A stretch of DNA of 64,000 nt, taken from NCBI RefSeq assembly GCF_001443605.1, contig NZ_CP013118.1:2661501-2725500 (forward strand). Direction: 5' to 3'. Positions 1 to 8,043 of this stretch are shown in pieces. Both the position numbers and the translations under genes were made by a program. The stretch's first letter is position 1. Each line of letters starts with the position of its first letter. This DNA is from Salinivirga cyanobacteriivorans. GTDB taxonomy: Bacteria; Bacteroidota; Bacteroidia; Bacteroidales; Salinivirgaceae. Under the pieces are notes generated by a model. That model was not told the DNA's origin and made no database searches. It was given only the letters and a program-made list of their open reading frames with translations.

Positions 1-60
1 CGGCCAAATAAAGGCTGCCAGAAGCATGAGGCTTTTCATAGTAATTGTTAATTTTCTCAT
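1..60 (-). CDS. N-terminus of a secreted protein (partial)
   Basis: An ATG on the minus strand at position 60 opens a frame that runs without a stop off the left edge (20 codons visible). The visible peptide has a basic start (MRKLTITMKS) followed by a hydrophobic run (LMLLAAFIW), which is how a Sec signal peptide begins. Nothing of the mature protein is in the window, so its function cannot be named. A second ATG in frame at codon 8 (position 39) is an equally possible start. The gene points away from folA's 3' end on the same strand, about 100 nt downstream of the folA stop, so it could be read from the thyA-folA transcript or from its own promoter. Confidence 0.5.
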   Translation of the reverse strand, partial: MRKLTITMKSLMLLAAFIWP

Positions 61-161
61 AAGTAATTAATTTGGTTTTACATTAAATATTGTGTTTTTG
101 AGATTACAAGTAAAGCCACTTATCTTAACCGAATATTAAATCGGGCTTAAGAAAAGGGCAA

Positions 162-665
162 TTAAGGTTTCTTTTTGAGATTAATAAATTGATATTCCAT
201 ATTGGTTTTCTCGTCGGTTAATGTGTTGCTTTCATAGGTTGTTTGCCAGTGTTTCGGATTATAAAAATCCAGGTATGTATCACACTCAAAGCGATCTTTG
301 ATTCGTGTCAGGTAAAGGTACCGGGCTTTGGGGTAAAAGATACGGTAAATTTCTGCTCCGCCAATTATAAAAATTTTATCGTGGTTTTTTGCTATATTCT
401 GCAATTCTTCCGGATCATGAATCACGGTTGCTCCTGCTGCATTAAAATTGGAATTCCGGGTCAGTACAACGTTTTTCCGGTTAGGAAGGGGTTTTTTGGG
501 CAACGATTCCCATGTTTTTCTACCCATCACAATGGTATGTCCGGTAGTAAGTGCTTTAAATCGCTTCAGGTCGGCAGAAATATGCCATGGCAAATTATTG
601 TCTTCGCCTATTCCATCTGCCTGGTCGGCTGCTACGATCATGGCTATTTCTGCTTTTTGTTTCAT
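162..665 (-). CDS. folA: Dihydrofolate reductase
   Basis: Reduces 7,8-dihydrofolate to tetrahydrofolate with NADPH, regenerating the cofactor that thymidylate synthase oxidises. The 167-residue length is normal for bacterial DHFR. The family signature is clear: the N-terminal [13 protein letters not shown] strand, the [15 protein letters not shown] substrate loop, the [21 protein letters not shown]-binding motif around residues 40-57, and the IIGGAEIY motif near residue 100. Its start codon overlaps the thyA stop by 4 bases (ATGA arrangement), so the pair is translationally coupled and supplies dTMP synthesis as one unit. Identification is secure; nothing unusual is seen in the sequence. Confidence 0.97.
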   Translation of the reverse strand: MKQKAEIAMIVAADQADGIGEDNNLPWHISADLKRFKALTTGHTIVMGRKTWESLPKKPLPNRKNVVLTRNSNFNAAGATVIHDPEELQNIAKNHDKIFIIGGAEIYRIFYPKARYLYLTRIKDRFECDTYLDFYNPKHWQTTYESNTLTDEKTNMEYQFINLKKKP

Positions 666-1456
666 ACTGCGACTTTTCCTCTTATGTGTGGGTGCGCCTG
701 ATAGTTGACCAATTCAAAATCTTCAAAAGTAAAATCAAATATATTTTTGATGTCGGGATTGATTTTCATTGTGGGTAATTGGTAGGGCTTGCGTTGTAAT
801 TGTGTTTTGACCTGTTCTATGTGATTTAGGTAAATGTGTGCATCGCCGAATGTATGCACAAAATCACCGGGTTCATACCCGGTCACCTGGGCCACCATGA
901 GAGTAAGCAGAGCGTAAGATGCGATATTGAATGGCACACCCAGAAAAAGATCGGCGCTGCGCTGGTACAACTGGCAGCTTAATTTGCCATTGGCCACGTA
1001 AAACTGAAACAGGATGTGGCAGGGTGGCAAAGCCATTTGATCGATTTGCCCCACGTTCCAGGCTGATACCAGATGGCGGCGCGAATCAGGGTTGCTTTTC
1101 AGGTTTTCTATCAATTGCTTAATCTGGTCAATATGCCTACCATCGGGTGTGGGCCACGATCGCCACTGGTAACCGTATATGGGGCCGAGATCTCCGTTTT
1201 CATCGGCCCATTCGTTCCAAATGCGTACTTTATTTTCTTTTAAATATTGAATGTTTGTCGATCCCTGCAGGAACCAAAGCAGTTCGTGAATGATAGAGCG
1301 TAAATGCAGCTTTTTGGTTGTCACTGCCGGAAAACCTTCTGCCAGATTTACACGGAACTGGTGACCAAAAATCGACAATGTGCCGGTTCCGGTACGGTCT
1401 GGTTTTTCAATTCCGTTATCAAGCACGTGCTGCAATAGATTCAGGTAGGGACGCAT
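662..1456 (-). CDS. thyA: Thymidylate synthase
   Basis: Methylates dUMP to dTMP using methylene-tetrahydrofolate, which is converted to dihydrofolate and then recycled by the downstream folA. The protein is 264 residues, the same length as the E. coli enzyme. The catalytic cysteine falls at residue 146 in the motif [12 protein letters not shown], the dUMP-binding arginine is in [14 protein letters not shown] near the N-terminus, and the LYQRSAD and conserved C-terminal PHPxIxGKVAV-type tail are present (here [11 protein letters not shown]). It begins the thyA-folA unit, with the ATG at 1456 the only sensible start. This is the cytosolic folate-dependent ThyA, not the flavin-dependent ThyX. 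Confidence 0.98.
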   Translation of the reverse strand: MRPYLNLLQHVLDNGIEKPDRTGTGTLSIFGHQFRVNLAEGFPAVTTKKLHLRSIIHELLWFLQGSTNIQYLKENKVRIWNEWADENGDLGPIYGYQWRSWPTPDGRHIDQIKQLIENLKSNPDSRRHLVSAWNVGQIDQMALPPCHILFQFYVANGKLSCQLYQRSADLFLGVPFNIASYALLTLMVAQVTGYEPGDFVHTFGDAHIYLNHIEQVKTQLQRKPYQLPTMKINPDIKNIFDFTFEDFELVNYQAHPHIRGKVAV

Positions 1457-1552
1457 ACGCTAAATTTTAAGAAAATGGGCATCTAAGTTAATAAAAACAT
1501 TGGTATAAAAAAAGTGATTTGGCTGCAGATGCGTTTTTGATTTGAGCTATTT

Positions 1553-3571
1553 TTACTTTTTCTTTCTAATAATGAGCTTACCCGGAATACTTGTTTCTTC
1601 AAGTTCGAATAGTTCAGGGTTGGCATTCAGTAATTCTATAGCTACGCGCCTGTTGAATTTGCGTCCTTCGGGAGCATCTTTGCCATTCATTTCATTGCGG
1701 GCTATGGGTGCTTTTTCTCCCATGCTGGCTGTGGCAATGCGTGATGGATTGATATTTTTTTCGGTAAGGTAGTTTTTCACGAAACGGGCTCTTTTTAAAC
1801 CTAGTTTTTTATTATACCAATCCGGTCCTTTGGCATCGGTGTGCCCGGTAAGTTTTACATTAACTGCCGTGTTTTGCTGTAAAAATGCAACCAGTTGTCC
1901 ATACGCACTCATGTCGGTCTCGAAACTGTCAAATGGCATGAAGATATTCTCAGGTATTTTCCATACATTTTCCAGTTCAATGTCTTTCATGGGCACTTCC
2001 TGGGTTATTAGCGTGTTTTCGTTTTCATCAGTATTTTTTATCGTGATGGTGCGTTCAATGCTTTTGTATCCGTCGGCTTCGATGAGGAGTTGCAATTTTG
2101 TGCCTTCTTCTGCCGCAAGCACAAATTTTCCGGTGCGCTGGTTGGGTGTGTAAGTGCCGAACATTTCTCCTGTACGATCATTAAAAGCGGTTATTTCGGC
2201 ACCTTTGATCACTTCTCCGGCTTTGTTTTTGGCATAACCAACATAAACCATAAGTGGTGTGTGGTCTTCTCCCGGCATCAAAATCATAAAGAGATCGGTT
2301 TCGCCCAGACTTTTTTCGTTGAATGAGGCGTAATATCCTCTTTTGCCATCGGCCGAAACGCTAAAGCACACATCATCGGCAGTGCTGTTTATGGGGTACC
2401 CAATGTTTTGTACCTTGTTCCAGTCGTTGGTGTTTTGTCTGCTGGTTACAAAAATATCGAGTCCACCCATGGTTTTGTGTCCGGCAGAGCTAAAATACAA
2501 TCTTTTGTTGTCGGGGTGTATAAAGGGGCTATCTTCGTTTTCCGGGGTATTAATTTCCGGGCCGAGGTTTTCTGCAGCTCCCCAAATTCCCGTGGGTAGT
2601 TTTCTTGTAACGTAAATATCAAGCCCTCCATAGCCACCCGGGCGACTGCTGGCGTAGAAAAATTCTGTCATATCGGGTGAAAAACATCCATGGGTTTCAA
2701 GTTCCGGCGAATTTATGGGATCGGGCATAATTTCGGGGGTGCTCCATTTGTTACCATCCCACTGGCTTTGATAAAGTTCTCCATCACCATCGTCGTTCAT
2801 ATAAATAACCAATGTATTTCCATCAAACGATAAGCTGGTGCTTGCCTCATTGTAAGGTGTGCTCACATTGGTCATTTTTTCGGGTGCCGACCATTTTTCA
2901 TCGTCATTTTTGTGTGTGATGTACAGGTCATCGGAATGGTTTATATCTGTAACTTCATTACTTTTTCGGTTGCTGGTAAAAATCAGCGTTTGCTCATCAC
3001 CCGATATTACCGGGGCATATTCAATAGCAGGAGTATTAATTCCCTGGCGAAATTGCGATATCTCAACATCAATTGGGTTATTTAAAATGTTTTTTGCGTT
3101 TTGGTTTAACTCAATTAACCGGTTCAGCTCTTGCAGATATGCTTCATTAGCCAGATCTGCCACCGAAGTTTTAAATTGTTTGTAGATACTGTCGGCCTTA
3201 TCAAATTCGTGGTTATGATACAAGGCTCTGGCAAGAAAAACGGGTGTTTCAAGTGGAGCTGATGTCTCTTCGGGGTTTTCAGGATCGTACGCTTCTGTTG
3301 TATTTGCTGCTGCTTTTTTCAGGTGAGAGATAGCTTGTTTTTTTTGATAACTGCTTTGCAAATAACAAAACCCAACCTTAAAGTGAAGATTGGCATTTTT
3401 TGGTTGCTTATTTATAAGTGGTTTCAGTATTTCCAGGGCTTTTGCAAAGTTTTGTTCCTGAATAAATGATTCGGCGGTGAGAAATTGATTTTCAAAACTT
3501 TTTTCCTGAGCTAAAAGGGAAAAAGATAAAAAGGTGATAAAAATGATGGTAAGTGTACGGTGGATTTGCAT
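1553..3571 (-). CDS. PorE-like OmpA-family protein with TPR and PD40 repeats
   Basis: An exported envelope protein of 672 residues from the chosen ATG. In order: signal peptide (MQIHRTLTIIFITFLSFSLLAQ), TPR-type helical repeats (about 25-160), a WD40-like PD40 propeller (about 180-440, with repeated strands such as TLIFTSNRKS, EFFYASSRPGGYGGLDIYVT and RLYFSSAGHKTMGGLDIFVT), a carboxypeptidase-regulatory-like beta domain (about 445-530), and a C-terminal OmpA peptidoglycan-binding domain with TGHTDAKG and RARFVKNYL. This order matches PorE, a T9SS-associated protein, but many Bacteroidota have several paralogues with other jobs, so the specific role is inferred. An in-frame start 33 nt further upstream is rejected because a -7 box (3590-3597) lies between the two. 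A similar protein is at 61581-63599. Confidence 0.88.
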   Translation of the reverse strand: MQIHRTLTIIFITFLSFSLLAQEKSFENQFLTAESFIQEQNFAKALEILKPLINKQPKNANLHFKVGFCYLQSSYQKKQAISHLKKAAANTTEAYDPENPEETSAPLETPVFLARALYHNHEFDKADSIYKQFKTSVADLANEAYLQELNRLIELNQNAKNILNNPIDVEISQFRQGINTPAIEYAPVISGDEQTLIFTSNRKSNEVTDINHSDDLYITHKNDDEKWSAPEKMTNVSTPYNEASTSLSFDGNTLVIYMNDDGDGELYQSQWDGNKWSTPEIMPDPINSPELETHGCFSPDMTEFFYASSRPGGYGGLDIYVTRKLPTGIWGAAENLGPEINTPENEDSPFIHPDNKRLYFSSAGHKTMGGLDIFVTSRQNTNDWNKVQNIGYPINSTADDVCFSVSADGKRGYYASFNEKSLGETDLFMILMPGEDHTPLMVYVGYAKNKAGEVIKGAEITAFNDRTGEMFGTYTPNQRTGKFVLAAEEGTKLQLLIEADGYKSIERTITIKNTDENENTLITQEVPMKDIELENVWKIPENIFMPFDSFETDMSAYGQLVAFLQQNTAVNVKLTGHTDAKGPDWYNKKLGLKRARFVKNYLTEKNINPSRIATASMGEKAPIARNEMNGKDAPEGRKFNRRVAIELLNANPELFELEETSIPGKLIIRKKK

Positions 3572-3589
3572 GATGTTGATTTTAAATCC

Positions 3590-3597
3590 CAAATTTA
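3590..3597 (-). promoter_or_regulatory. Bacteroidota -7 promoter box (TAAATTTG) for the OmpA-family gene
   Basis: On the minus strand the bases read TAAATTTG, an exact match to the phylum consensus TAnnTTTG. It sits 19 bases before the ATG at 3571, giving a very short leader. No clear -33 TTG partner is visible at the expected distance. The box decides against the more upstream start at 3604. Confidence 0.5.
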
Positions 3598-3709
3598 AGC
3601 ACATTATTGGCTTTATTTTTTTTATGTAGGCATAGTTTTGTTAATAAAGATTTAATATGGGTGATTTATTTTACCCTGTTAAATGCTTATTTAAAGATTA
3701 TAATTTCAT

Positions 3710-3717
3710 TAAATTTG
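3710..3717 (+). promoter_or_regulatory. -7 promoter box (TAAATTTG) for the T9SS nuclease gene, with a leader hairpin
   Basis: TAAATTTG matches TAnnTTTG and lies 79 nt before the ATG at 3797. Directly after it, GTGAAACC (3717-3724) pairs with GGTTTCAC (3752-3759), so the 5' leader of the mRNA probably folds into a hairpin. No convincing -33 element is seen. Confidence 0.45.
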
Positions 3718-3796
3718 TGAAACCCGAATTAAGAAGGTTTATAAAACTATCGGTTTCACCCACAAAGGTTTGATTATTAAACTTAAACTATAGGAT

Positions 3797-5980
3797 ATGA
3801 AATTTTTTACTTTGCTTTTTACAAGCTTATTAGCTTTGGGATTACAGGCACAGGTAGTGCCCATTTACGACATCCAGGGCCAGAGTTCAGCCTCACCTTA
3901 TGATGGTTATGAAATAACTACCAAAGGCATTGTCACTGCAGCTTTTGCGGGAAGTTATTTTATTCAGGATGGTGATAGTGCGTGGTGTGGAATGTATATT
4001 TATGATAACACTTATACCCCGCAACCCGGCGATTCAGTGCAATTAACCGCAACTGTCGAGGAGTATTACAATATGACAGAAATGACGAATGTTTCGAGTT
4101 ACCAGGTCATCAATACGGGTAACCCGGTTCCTGAACCTGTAGTAATTACCACCGGTGAAGCCACAGAGGCTTATGAGAGCGTTTTTATCAGGGTAGAAGA
4201 TGCCACCTGCACGAACCCGGATTTGGGTTATGGCGAGTGGGAGCTTAATGATGGCTCCGGAGCGGTAGCTGTAGATGATATGGGTTATCCATATACGCCA
4301 ACACAAGGATTAAATTACAATGTGCAGGGTCCACTGAATTATTCGTACAGTGCTTTTAAAATTGAACCACGTAACGAAAATGACGTGCAGGTGAGCGAGG
4401 CATTGTTCATTAACGGCCCGGTTTCCATTTCAGATATTCAGGAAACAAGCGTTACCTTTTCATGGGAGACCAATGCAGTTTCAAATACCGTGCTTGCATA
4501 TGGCGAAACTAATGCGCTTGAACTCGACACAATAGTTGTTGATGAGAGTGTGACAGCACATACCATTACCTTAGACGGACTTTCAGCCAACACAATTTAT
4601 TATGTAAAGCCATATTCAATTGCAGGAGAAGATACAACACTCTCATCCGTACATTTAGCTCCCACAAAATCGACATCTTCGGGTGCTATGAAAGTCTATT
4701 TCAATCACAGCATCGATTCAACCGAAGCATGGGAGAATTATGCTGTTGCCATACCTAATGCTTTTACCGACACCATCATTAGTTATATTGATAAGGCGCA
4801 GCAAACCCTTGATATTACCATGTATGATTTGGTTGATACAACCGATGGGGAAGTTATTCGCATTATTAATGCCATAAATGATGCGTATGACCGTGGTGTT
4901 ACAGTTCGTTACATCACCGACGATGAACCAGCGAACCCGCTCCTGGATAGTTTAAATCCATCTATTCCTTTGCTAAGGGGAAATGCCGAAGCCATTATGC
5001 ACGATAAGTTCATAATTATTGATGCGCAAAGCATTGACAGTAGCTGGGTGATGACCGGATCGACCAATCACACCATTGCAAATTTGGACAAGGATTACAA
5101 CAACATTATTTGTATACAGGATCATCAATTGGCAAAAGGTTATTTGATGGAGTTTAACGAAATGTGGGGCAGTGAAGGAGCTGCACCTGATGAAGGAGCG
5201 GCTCTGTTTGGCGCAGATAAAACCGACAATACACCACATCATTACAATATTGGAGGAATTTATGTGGAAAGCTATTTTTCACCCTCTGATGGTACTACTT
5301 CAAAAATAGTTGAGAAAATTGATGCAGCCCAGAGCAGTGTGGAATTTGGAATGTTGGTTTTTACCGAAAACACATTGGGTACGGCGATAAAAAATGCACA
5401 TGACCGGGGTCTTGATGTAAGGGGCATAATTGATTATACCGGTTTTTCCGGCGATGAGTATGATTTCCTTGTGTCGGAAGGTGTTAATGTATTGGCTTAT
5501 GAAAATGAGGACGGTTCTGAATGGCCTGAGGGTGCCACATTACACCACAAATATGCCGTATTAGACCAGGCTACTGAAAATGCCGTACTTATTACCGGTT
5601 CACACAACTGGTCGGCTTCTGCAGAGAGCATCAATGACGAGAACACACTCATAATTCACGACCGTAATATGGCTAATTTATACCACCAGGAATTTGCAAA
5701 ACGTTTTCAGGAGCTTGAAGACTTGCTTAACATTGATGATGTAGTTGAGAATAGTATGTTCCGGTTGTATCCCAATCCATCAGAAAACGTACTTCATGTT
5801 GACATGCATGATTTTGGAAATGCTCAATACCGTATAGTTAATATACAGGGGCGTGTGGTAATGAGTGGACAAATTAATGCAAACCACGTTGCTATTCGGC
5901 ATAATCTACCATCAGGTTTATATGTTTTAACTATAGAAAGCGACAGCCAAGCCGTCCAAAATAAGTTTATCGTACGCTAA
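3797..5980 (+). CDS. Secreted phospholipase D-type nuclease with T9SS sorting domain
   Basis: A 727-residue extracellular protein. It has a signal peptide (MKFFTLLFTSLLALGLQAQ), then an OB-fold-like domain typical of secreted nucleases of the ExeM/YhcR type (VPIYDIQG, GIVTAAFAGSYFIQDGD, about residues 20-200), a fibronectin III-like module (about 205-295, ETSVTFSWETN to NTIYYVKPYS), and two phospholipase D half-sites: HDKFIIID beginning at His402 with a following GSTNH, and HHKYAVLD with His584 followed by GSHNWS. Two HKD motifs form one PLD active site. The last 73 residues from FRLYPNPSENVL at about 655 are a type A T9SS C-terminal sorting domain, so the protein is predicted to reach the cell surface or medium through T9SS. 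PLD members of this kind are often nucleases, but phospholipase activity is not excluded. It is a single-gene unit. Confidence 0.9.
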   Translation: MKFFTLLFTSLLALGLQAQVVPIYDIQGQSSASPYDGYEITTKGIVTAAFAGSYFIQDGDSAWCGMYIYDNTYTPQPGDSVQLTATVEEYYNMTEMTNVSSYQVINTGNPVPEPVVITTGEATEAYESVFIRVEDATCTNPDLGYGEWELNDGSGAVAVDDMGYPYTPTQGLNYNVQGPLNYSYSAFKIEPRNENDVQVSEALFINGPVSISDIQETSVTFSWETNAVSNTVLAYGETNALELDTIVVDESVTAHTITLDGLSANTIYYVKPYSIAGEDTTLSSVHLAPTKSTSSGAMKVYFNHSIDSTEAWENYAVAIPNAFTDTIISYIDKAQQTLDITMYDLVDTTDGEVIRIINAINDAYDRGVTVRYITDDEPANPLLDSLNPSIPLLRGNAEAIMHDKFIIIDAQSIDSSWVMTGSTNHTIANLDKDYNNIICIQDHQLAKGYLMEFNEMWGSEGAAPDEGAALFGADKTDNTPHHYNIGGIYVESYFSPSDGTTSKIVEKIDAAQSSVEFGMLVFTENTLGTAIKNAHDRGLDVRGIIDYTGFSGDEYDFLVSEGVNVLAYENEDGSEWPEGATLHHKYAVLDQATENAVLITGSHNWSASAESINDENTLIIHDRNMANLYHQEFAKRFQELEDLLNIDDVVENSMFRLYPNPSENVLHVDMHDFGNAQYRIVNIQGRVVMSGQINANHVAIRHNLPSGLYVLTIESDSQAVQNKFIVR

Positions 5981-5985
5981 ATTTA

Positions 5986-6073
5986 CCAGCAAGTCATCTG
6001 GTGAATTGATCCTTGCCTTTTGATTGATGCAAACTGTTTCGAAAAGTTAGCAAGTTATTCACCAGATGGCTGG
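5986..6073. repeat. 88-bp imperfect palindrome
   Basis: CCAGC (5986-5990) and CATCTGGTGAAT (5995-6006) pair with ATTCACCAGATG (6057-6068) and GCTGG (6069-6073). Inside, CTTGC and CTTTT pair with AAAAG and GCAAG. The element begins just after the nuclease stop codon. It lacks a T-run after the stem, so it does not look like a simple terminator, though it could fold in the 3' end of the mRNA. Confidence 0.6.
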
Positions 6074-6082
6074 CATTCTACC

Positions 6083-6115
6083 AATCGCAGGCCGACTCCG
6101 AGTCGGTATGCGATT
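6083..6115. repeat. Strong two-step hairpin
   Basis: AATCGCA (6083-6089) pairs with TGCGATT (6109-6115), and inside that CCGACT (6092-6097) pairs with AGTCGG (6101-6106) around a CCG loop. The stem is GC-rich compared with its surroundings. No T-run follows. Confidence 0.55.
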
Positions 6116-6171
6116 ATTGTCACGGCAGCTTATTTGGTGAATTTTTCAAATAGCGTTAAACCCTTGAGTCT

Positions 6172-6246
6172 GCTATTACCCATAATTTGTCGTCAGGACT
6201 GTACATTTTGATTATTCAAAGCGAAAGTAAAACAGCACAAGCTAAG
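6172..6246 (+). pseudogene. Relic of a T9SS C-terminal sorting domain
   Basis: Read in the frame starting at 6172 this stretch gives AITHNLSSGLYILIIQSESK followed by TAQAKF, which aligns without gaps to the end of the neighbouring nuclease (AIRHNLPSGLYVLTIESDSQ, then AVQNKF, from 5891). By hand count 52 of 75 bases match, with many differences in third codon positions. The frame upstream is broken by stops (TAA at 6157), and the tail runs past the normal end into unrelated codons. It is best read as the remains of a second sorting domain, from a lost neighbouring T9SS cargo gene or an old tandem duplication. Confidence 0.6.
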
Positions 6247-6328
6247 TTCGCGGCTTTTTTTCCTGTGTTGTGCATTGGGACACCCACATTTAACTTCTAT
6301 AAAAGCTATTTTTCTATTTGGTCATAAA

Positions 6329-6362
6329 CCTACTTTTTTTGCTACAGGTCAAAAAAAGTAGG
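6329..6362. repeat. 13-bp perfect inverted repeat hairpin
   Basis: CCTACTTTTTTTG (6329-6341) and CAAAAAAAGTAGG (6350-6362) pair perfectly around an 8-base loop (CTACAGGT). Further A/T runs follow. It lies 12 bases before the large palindrome at 6375 and may be part of the same element. Confidence 0.6.
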
Positions 6363-6374
6363 CAAAAAAAACCC

Positions 6375-6523
6375 GCCGCTTACAGAAAAATGCTAAAAAC
6401 CTGCTCATTATGACTAAAGTTTACGAACTCACACCGATTTTTTCTGAAAAATCGGTGCTCAAACAGCGCAAACTTTGACGCCATAATGAACAGGTTTTCT
6501 TAACGCATTTTTCTTCATGCGGC
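6375..6523. repeat. 149-bp imperfect palindromic element
   Basis: The left half and the reverse complement of the right half share, in order, GCCGC, AGAAAAATGC, AAAACCTG, TCATTATG, AAAGTTT and CACCGATTTTT, with small gaps between. The centre is a perfect stem of CACCGATTTTT (6432-6442) with AAAAATCGGTG (6447-6457) around TCTG. There is no coding potential. It has the form of a REP- or MITE-like element, or of a long structured RNA. No transposase is in the window. Confidence 0.6.
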
Positions 6524-6571
6524 TATAAAAGCAACTGTTATCCACTACATCAACGACAAGGCCCAAAGCGG

Positions 6572-6651
6572 GCTGGCCCGATCAAATTACTCGTAAACTT
6601 CCCGTTTTTCACGGGACAAGCTGTGAGGGCTAAAGCCGTAGGCGGGCCAGC
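6572..6651. repeat. 80-bp nested inverted repeat
   Basis: GCTGGCCCG (6572-6580) pairs with CGGGCCAGC (6643-6651). Between them CCCGT (6601-6605) pairs with ACGGG (6611-6615). The region is clearly more GC-rich than the flanking DNA. No gene product is recognisable on either strand. Confidence 0.5.
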
Positions 6652-6875
6652 GCCAGGGTGAATGTTCTACTCGAATTAATCCAAAAAATGATTGAAAATC
6701 ATAATTATGGATTGTATGAGAGTAAATCCCGATATAGAAAATATTAGCAATTGCTGAAGGCAGTTGTGCTATATTTTCATAATCGGGGTTCAATCAATAT
6801 GAATGACATAAAAGAGGCTTGTCCAGCTTTTATTCTGTCATTTAATTTATTGAACAGAGCGGTGTGAACAGCCTG

Positions 6876-6892
6876 TTCCGATAGAATCGGAA
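6876..6892. repeat. Small hairpin
   Basis: TTCCGAT (6876-6882) and ATCGGAA (6886-6892) form a 7-bp perfect stem around AGA. No T-run follows on either strand. Confidence 0.35.
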
Positions 6893-6947
6893 GCGAAGCC
6901 CTCATGAGCCAATAGGCGAATAACCGTAATTTGATCTTGATTTTTTG

Positions 6948-6977
6948 CCCCACTTTTTTATCAAGAAAAAAGTGGGG
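6948..6977. repeat. 12-bp perfect hairpin
   Basis: CCCCACTTTTTT (6948-6959) pairs perfectly with AAAAAAGTGGGG (6966-6977) around ATCAAG. Its design (G/C clamp plus A/T run) resembles the hairpin at 6329-6362, although the sequences differ. Confidence 0.55.
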
Positions 6978-7266
6978 AGGTCAATTGCTTACCAGAAGTT
7001 GCTATAATCAAATAACTTGTTAGTATACAGTTTATTGCGGTAATTGATAACTTTTAAGCAAATAACCCGAAGATTAATTTTCATCATTTTTCATAAGCTA
7101 TTCATTAGTAGAATCTTAGGTGTTTGTGAAATAATTTTGAAATCGCTGCGCATTCGAAATCTATTAAAAAAATAAAGTGGGTCACCCAAAACAGAGATTT
7201 TTGTGAGTGTAAATTGCTACTAATCAGCATATATTATCAGCGAAATACTATTCATACACAAAACAG

Positions 7267-7283
7267 GAAAACTGGTAGTTTTC
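7267..7283 (-). terminator. Possible terminator of the ParA/STAS/HAD operon
   Basis: GAAAACT (7267-7273) and AGTTTTC (7277-7283) form a 7-bp stem with a GGT loop about 50 nt downstream of the HAD gene stop. On the minus strand the stem is followed by CTGTTTTGTG, only moderately T-rich, so the call is tentative. Confidence 0.4.
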
Positions 7284-7333
7284 TTGCTGAGACTATGTAG
7301 GTGTTATTCTCAATAGGTTCAGAAGTCGCAGCC

Positions 7334-8032
7334 CTATCCTTCGATAATTTTCAGCAGGTCGGCCAGTGTTTGGCCCCGGTAAAAGTTTGGCGATTGTATA
7401 TCGTCTTTTACATCCTCATGCGCCCAGGTGGTATGATAAGGTACATGCATGGCGTAGCCACCCATTTCAAGCACCGGTAAAATATCAGACTTAATGGAAT
7501 TACCTGTCATAAAGAAATTTTGTGCCGGAATTTTCAAACGGGCCAACATGTTCTGGTAGTCTGTAATTTGCTTATCGGGCATGATTTCTATATGATGGAA
7601 ATATTTTGCGAGGCCCGATTTTCTGAGTTTGCGTTGCTGATCTAACAAGTCTCCCTTGGTAGCAACCACAAGTTCGTGTGTTTCGGTAAGTCGACCCAGG
7701 GTTTCTTCAACTTCATGAAGTAATTTTACCGGTTTGGCCAGCATAGCTTTTCCAATTTCAAGTATTTCATGTGTAATGCGACCCGGCAATTTTTGGTCTG
7801 TAATGAACAGGGCTGTTTCAGTCATCGACAACACAAAGCTTTTTATACCATACCCATATTGCTCAAGATTCTGCATTTCAATTTCAAAAAGTTTTTTCTC
7901 CACCTGTGCCCTGGGAGCGTATTCATTAAGTAGCTGAAAAAAATCTACTTCTGCTTCACGAAAAAATGTTTCGTTGTTCCATAGGGTGTCGTCGGCATCG
8001 AAACCCAGAATTTTAATATGGTCTAACTGCAT
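7334..8032 (-). CDS. HAD-superfamily phosphatase (YjjG-like)
   Basis: A cytosolic 232-residue haloacid dehalogenase-type hydrolase, probably removing phosphate from a small metabolite such as a nucleotide. Motif I is FDADDTLW with the nucleophile Asp12 and the acid/base Asp14. Motif II is the threonine in VVATKGDL, and motif IV is the acidic GNSIKSD near residue 180. A helical cap lies between motifs I and II, as in the subfamily that includes E. coli YjjG. The substrate cannot be read from the sequence. It is the last gene of a run with a STAS-like protein (11-nt gap) and ParA, but no functional tie to these is obvious. Confidence 0.85.
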   Translation of the reverse strand: MQLDHIKILGFDADDTLWNNETFFREAEVDFFQLLNEYAPRAQVEKKLFEIEMQNLEQYGYGIKSFVLSMTETALFITDQKLPGRITHEILEIGKAMLAKPVKLLHEVEETLGRLTETHELVVATKGDLLDQQRKLRKSGLAKYFHHIEIMPDKQITDYQNMLARLKIPAQNFFMTGNSIKSDILPVLEMGGYAMHVPYHTTWAHEDVKDDIQSPNFYRGQTLADLLKIIEG

Positions 8033-8043
8033 AATTTGGTGGC

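Larger units (their letters stand above)
5981..7333. other. 1.35-kb gene-free region rich in palindromes
   Basis: No convincing coding gene lies here. The short open frames at 6020-6211 (plus) and 6587-6793 (minus) have no recognisable protein character, apart from the sorting-domain relic described separately. What the region does hold is a series of inverted repeats (5986-6073, 6083-6115, 6329-6362, 6375-6523, 6572-6651, 6876-6892, 6948-6977, 7267-7283). From 6978 to 7260 nothing further is seen. The density of palindromes suggests repeated insertion of small non-coding elements between a plus-strand gene and a minus-strand operon that converge on it. Confidence 0.6.

Noticed and set aside
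121-151. Hairpin after folA (CTTAACCGA with TCGG-GC-TTAAG)
   Set aside because: The stem is interrupted and no T-run follows on the minus strand, so it is not listed as a terminator.
6020-6211. 63-residue open frame on the plus strand
   Set aside because: No family, out of the sorting-domain frame, and full of low-probability residues. It crosses the CTD relic in the wrong frame, so it is likely non-coding.
6587-6793. 68-residue open frame on the minus strand
   Set aside because: It overlaps the 6572-6651 palindrome, has no recognisable protein features and no promoter.
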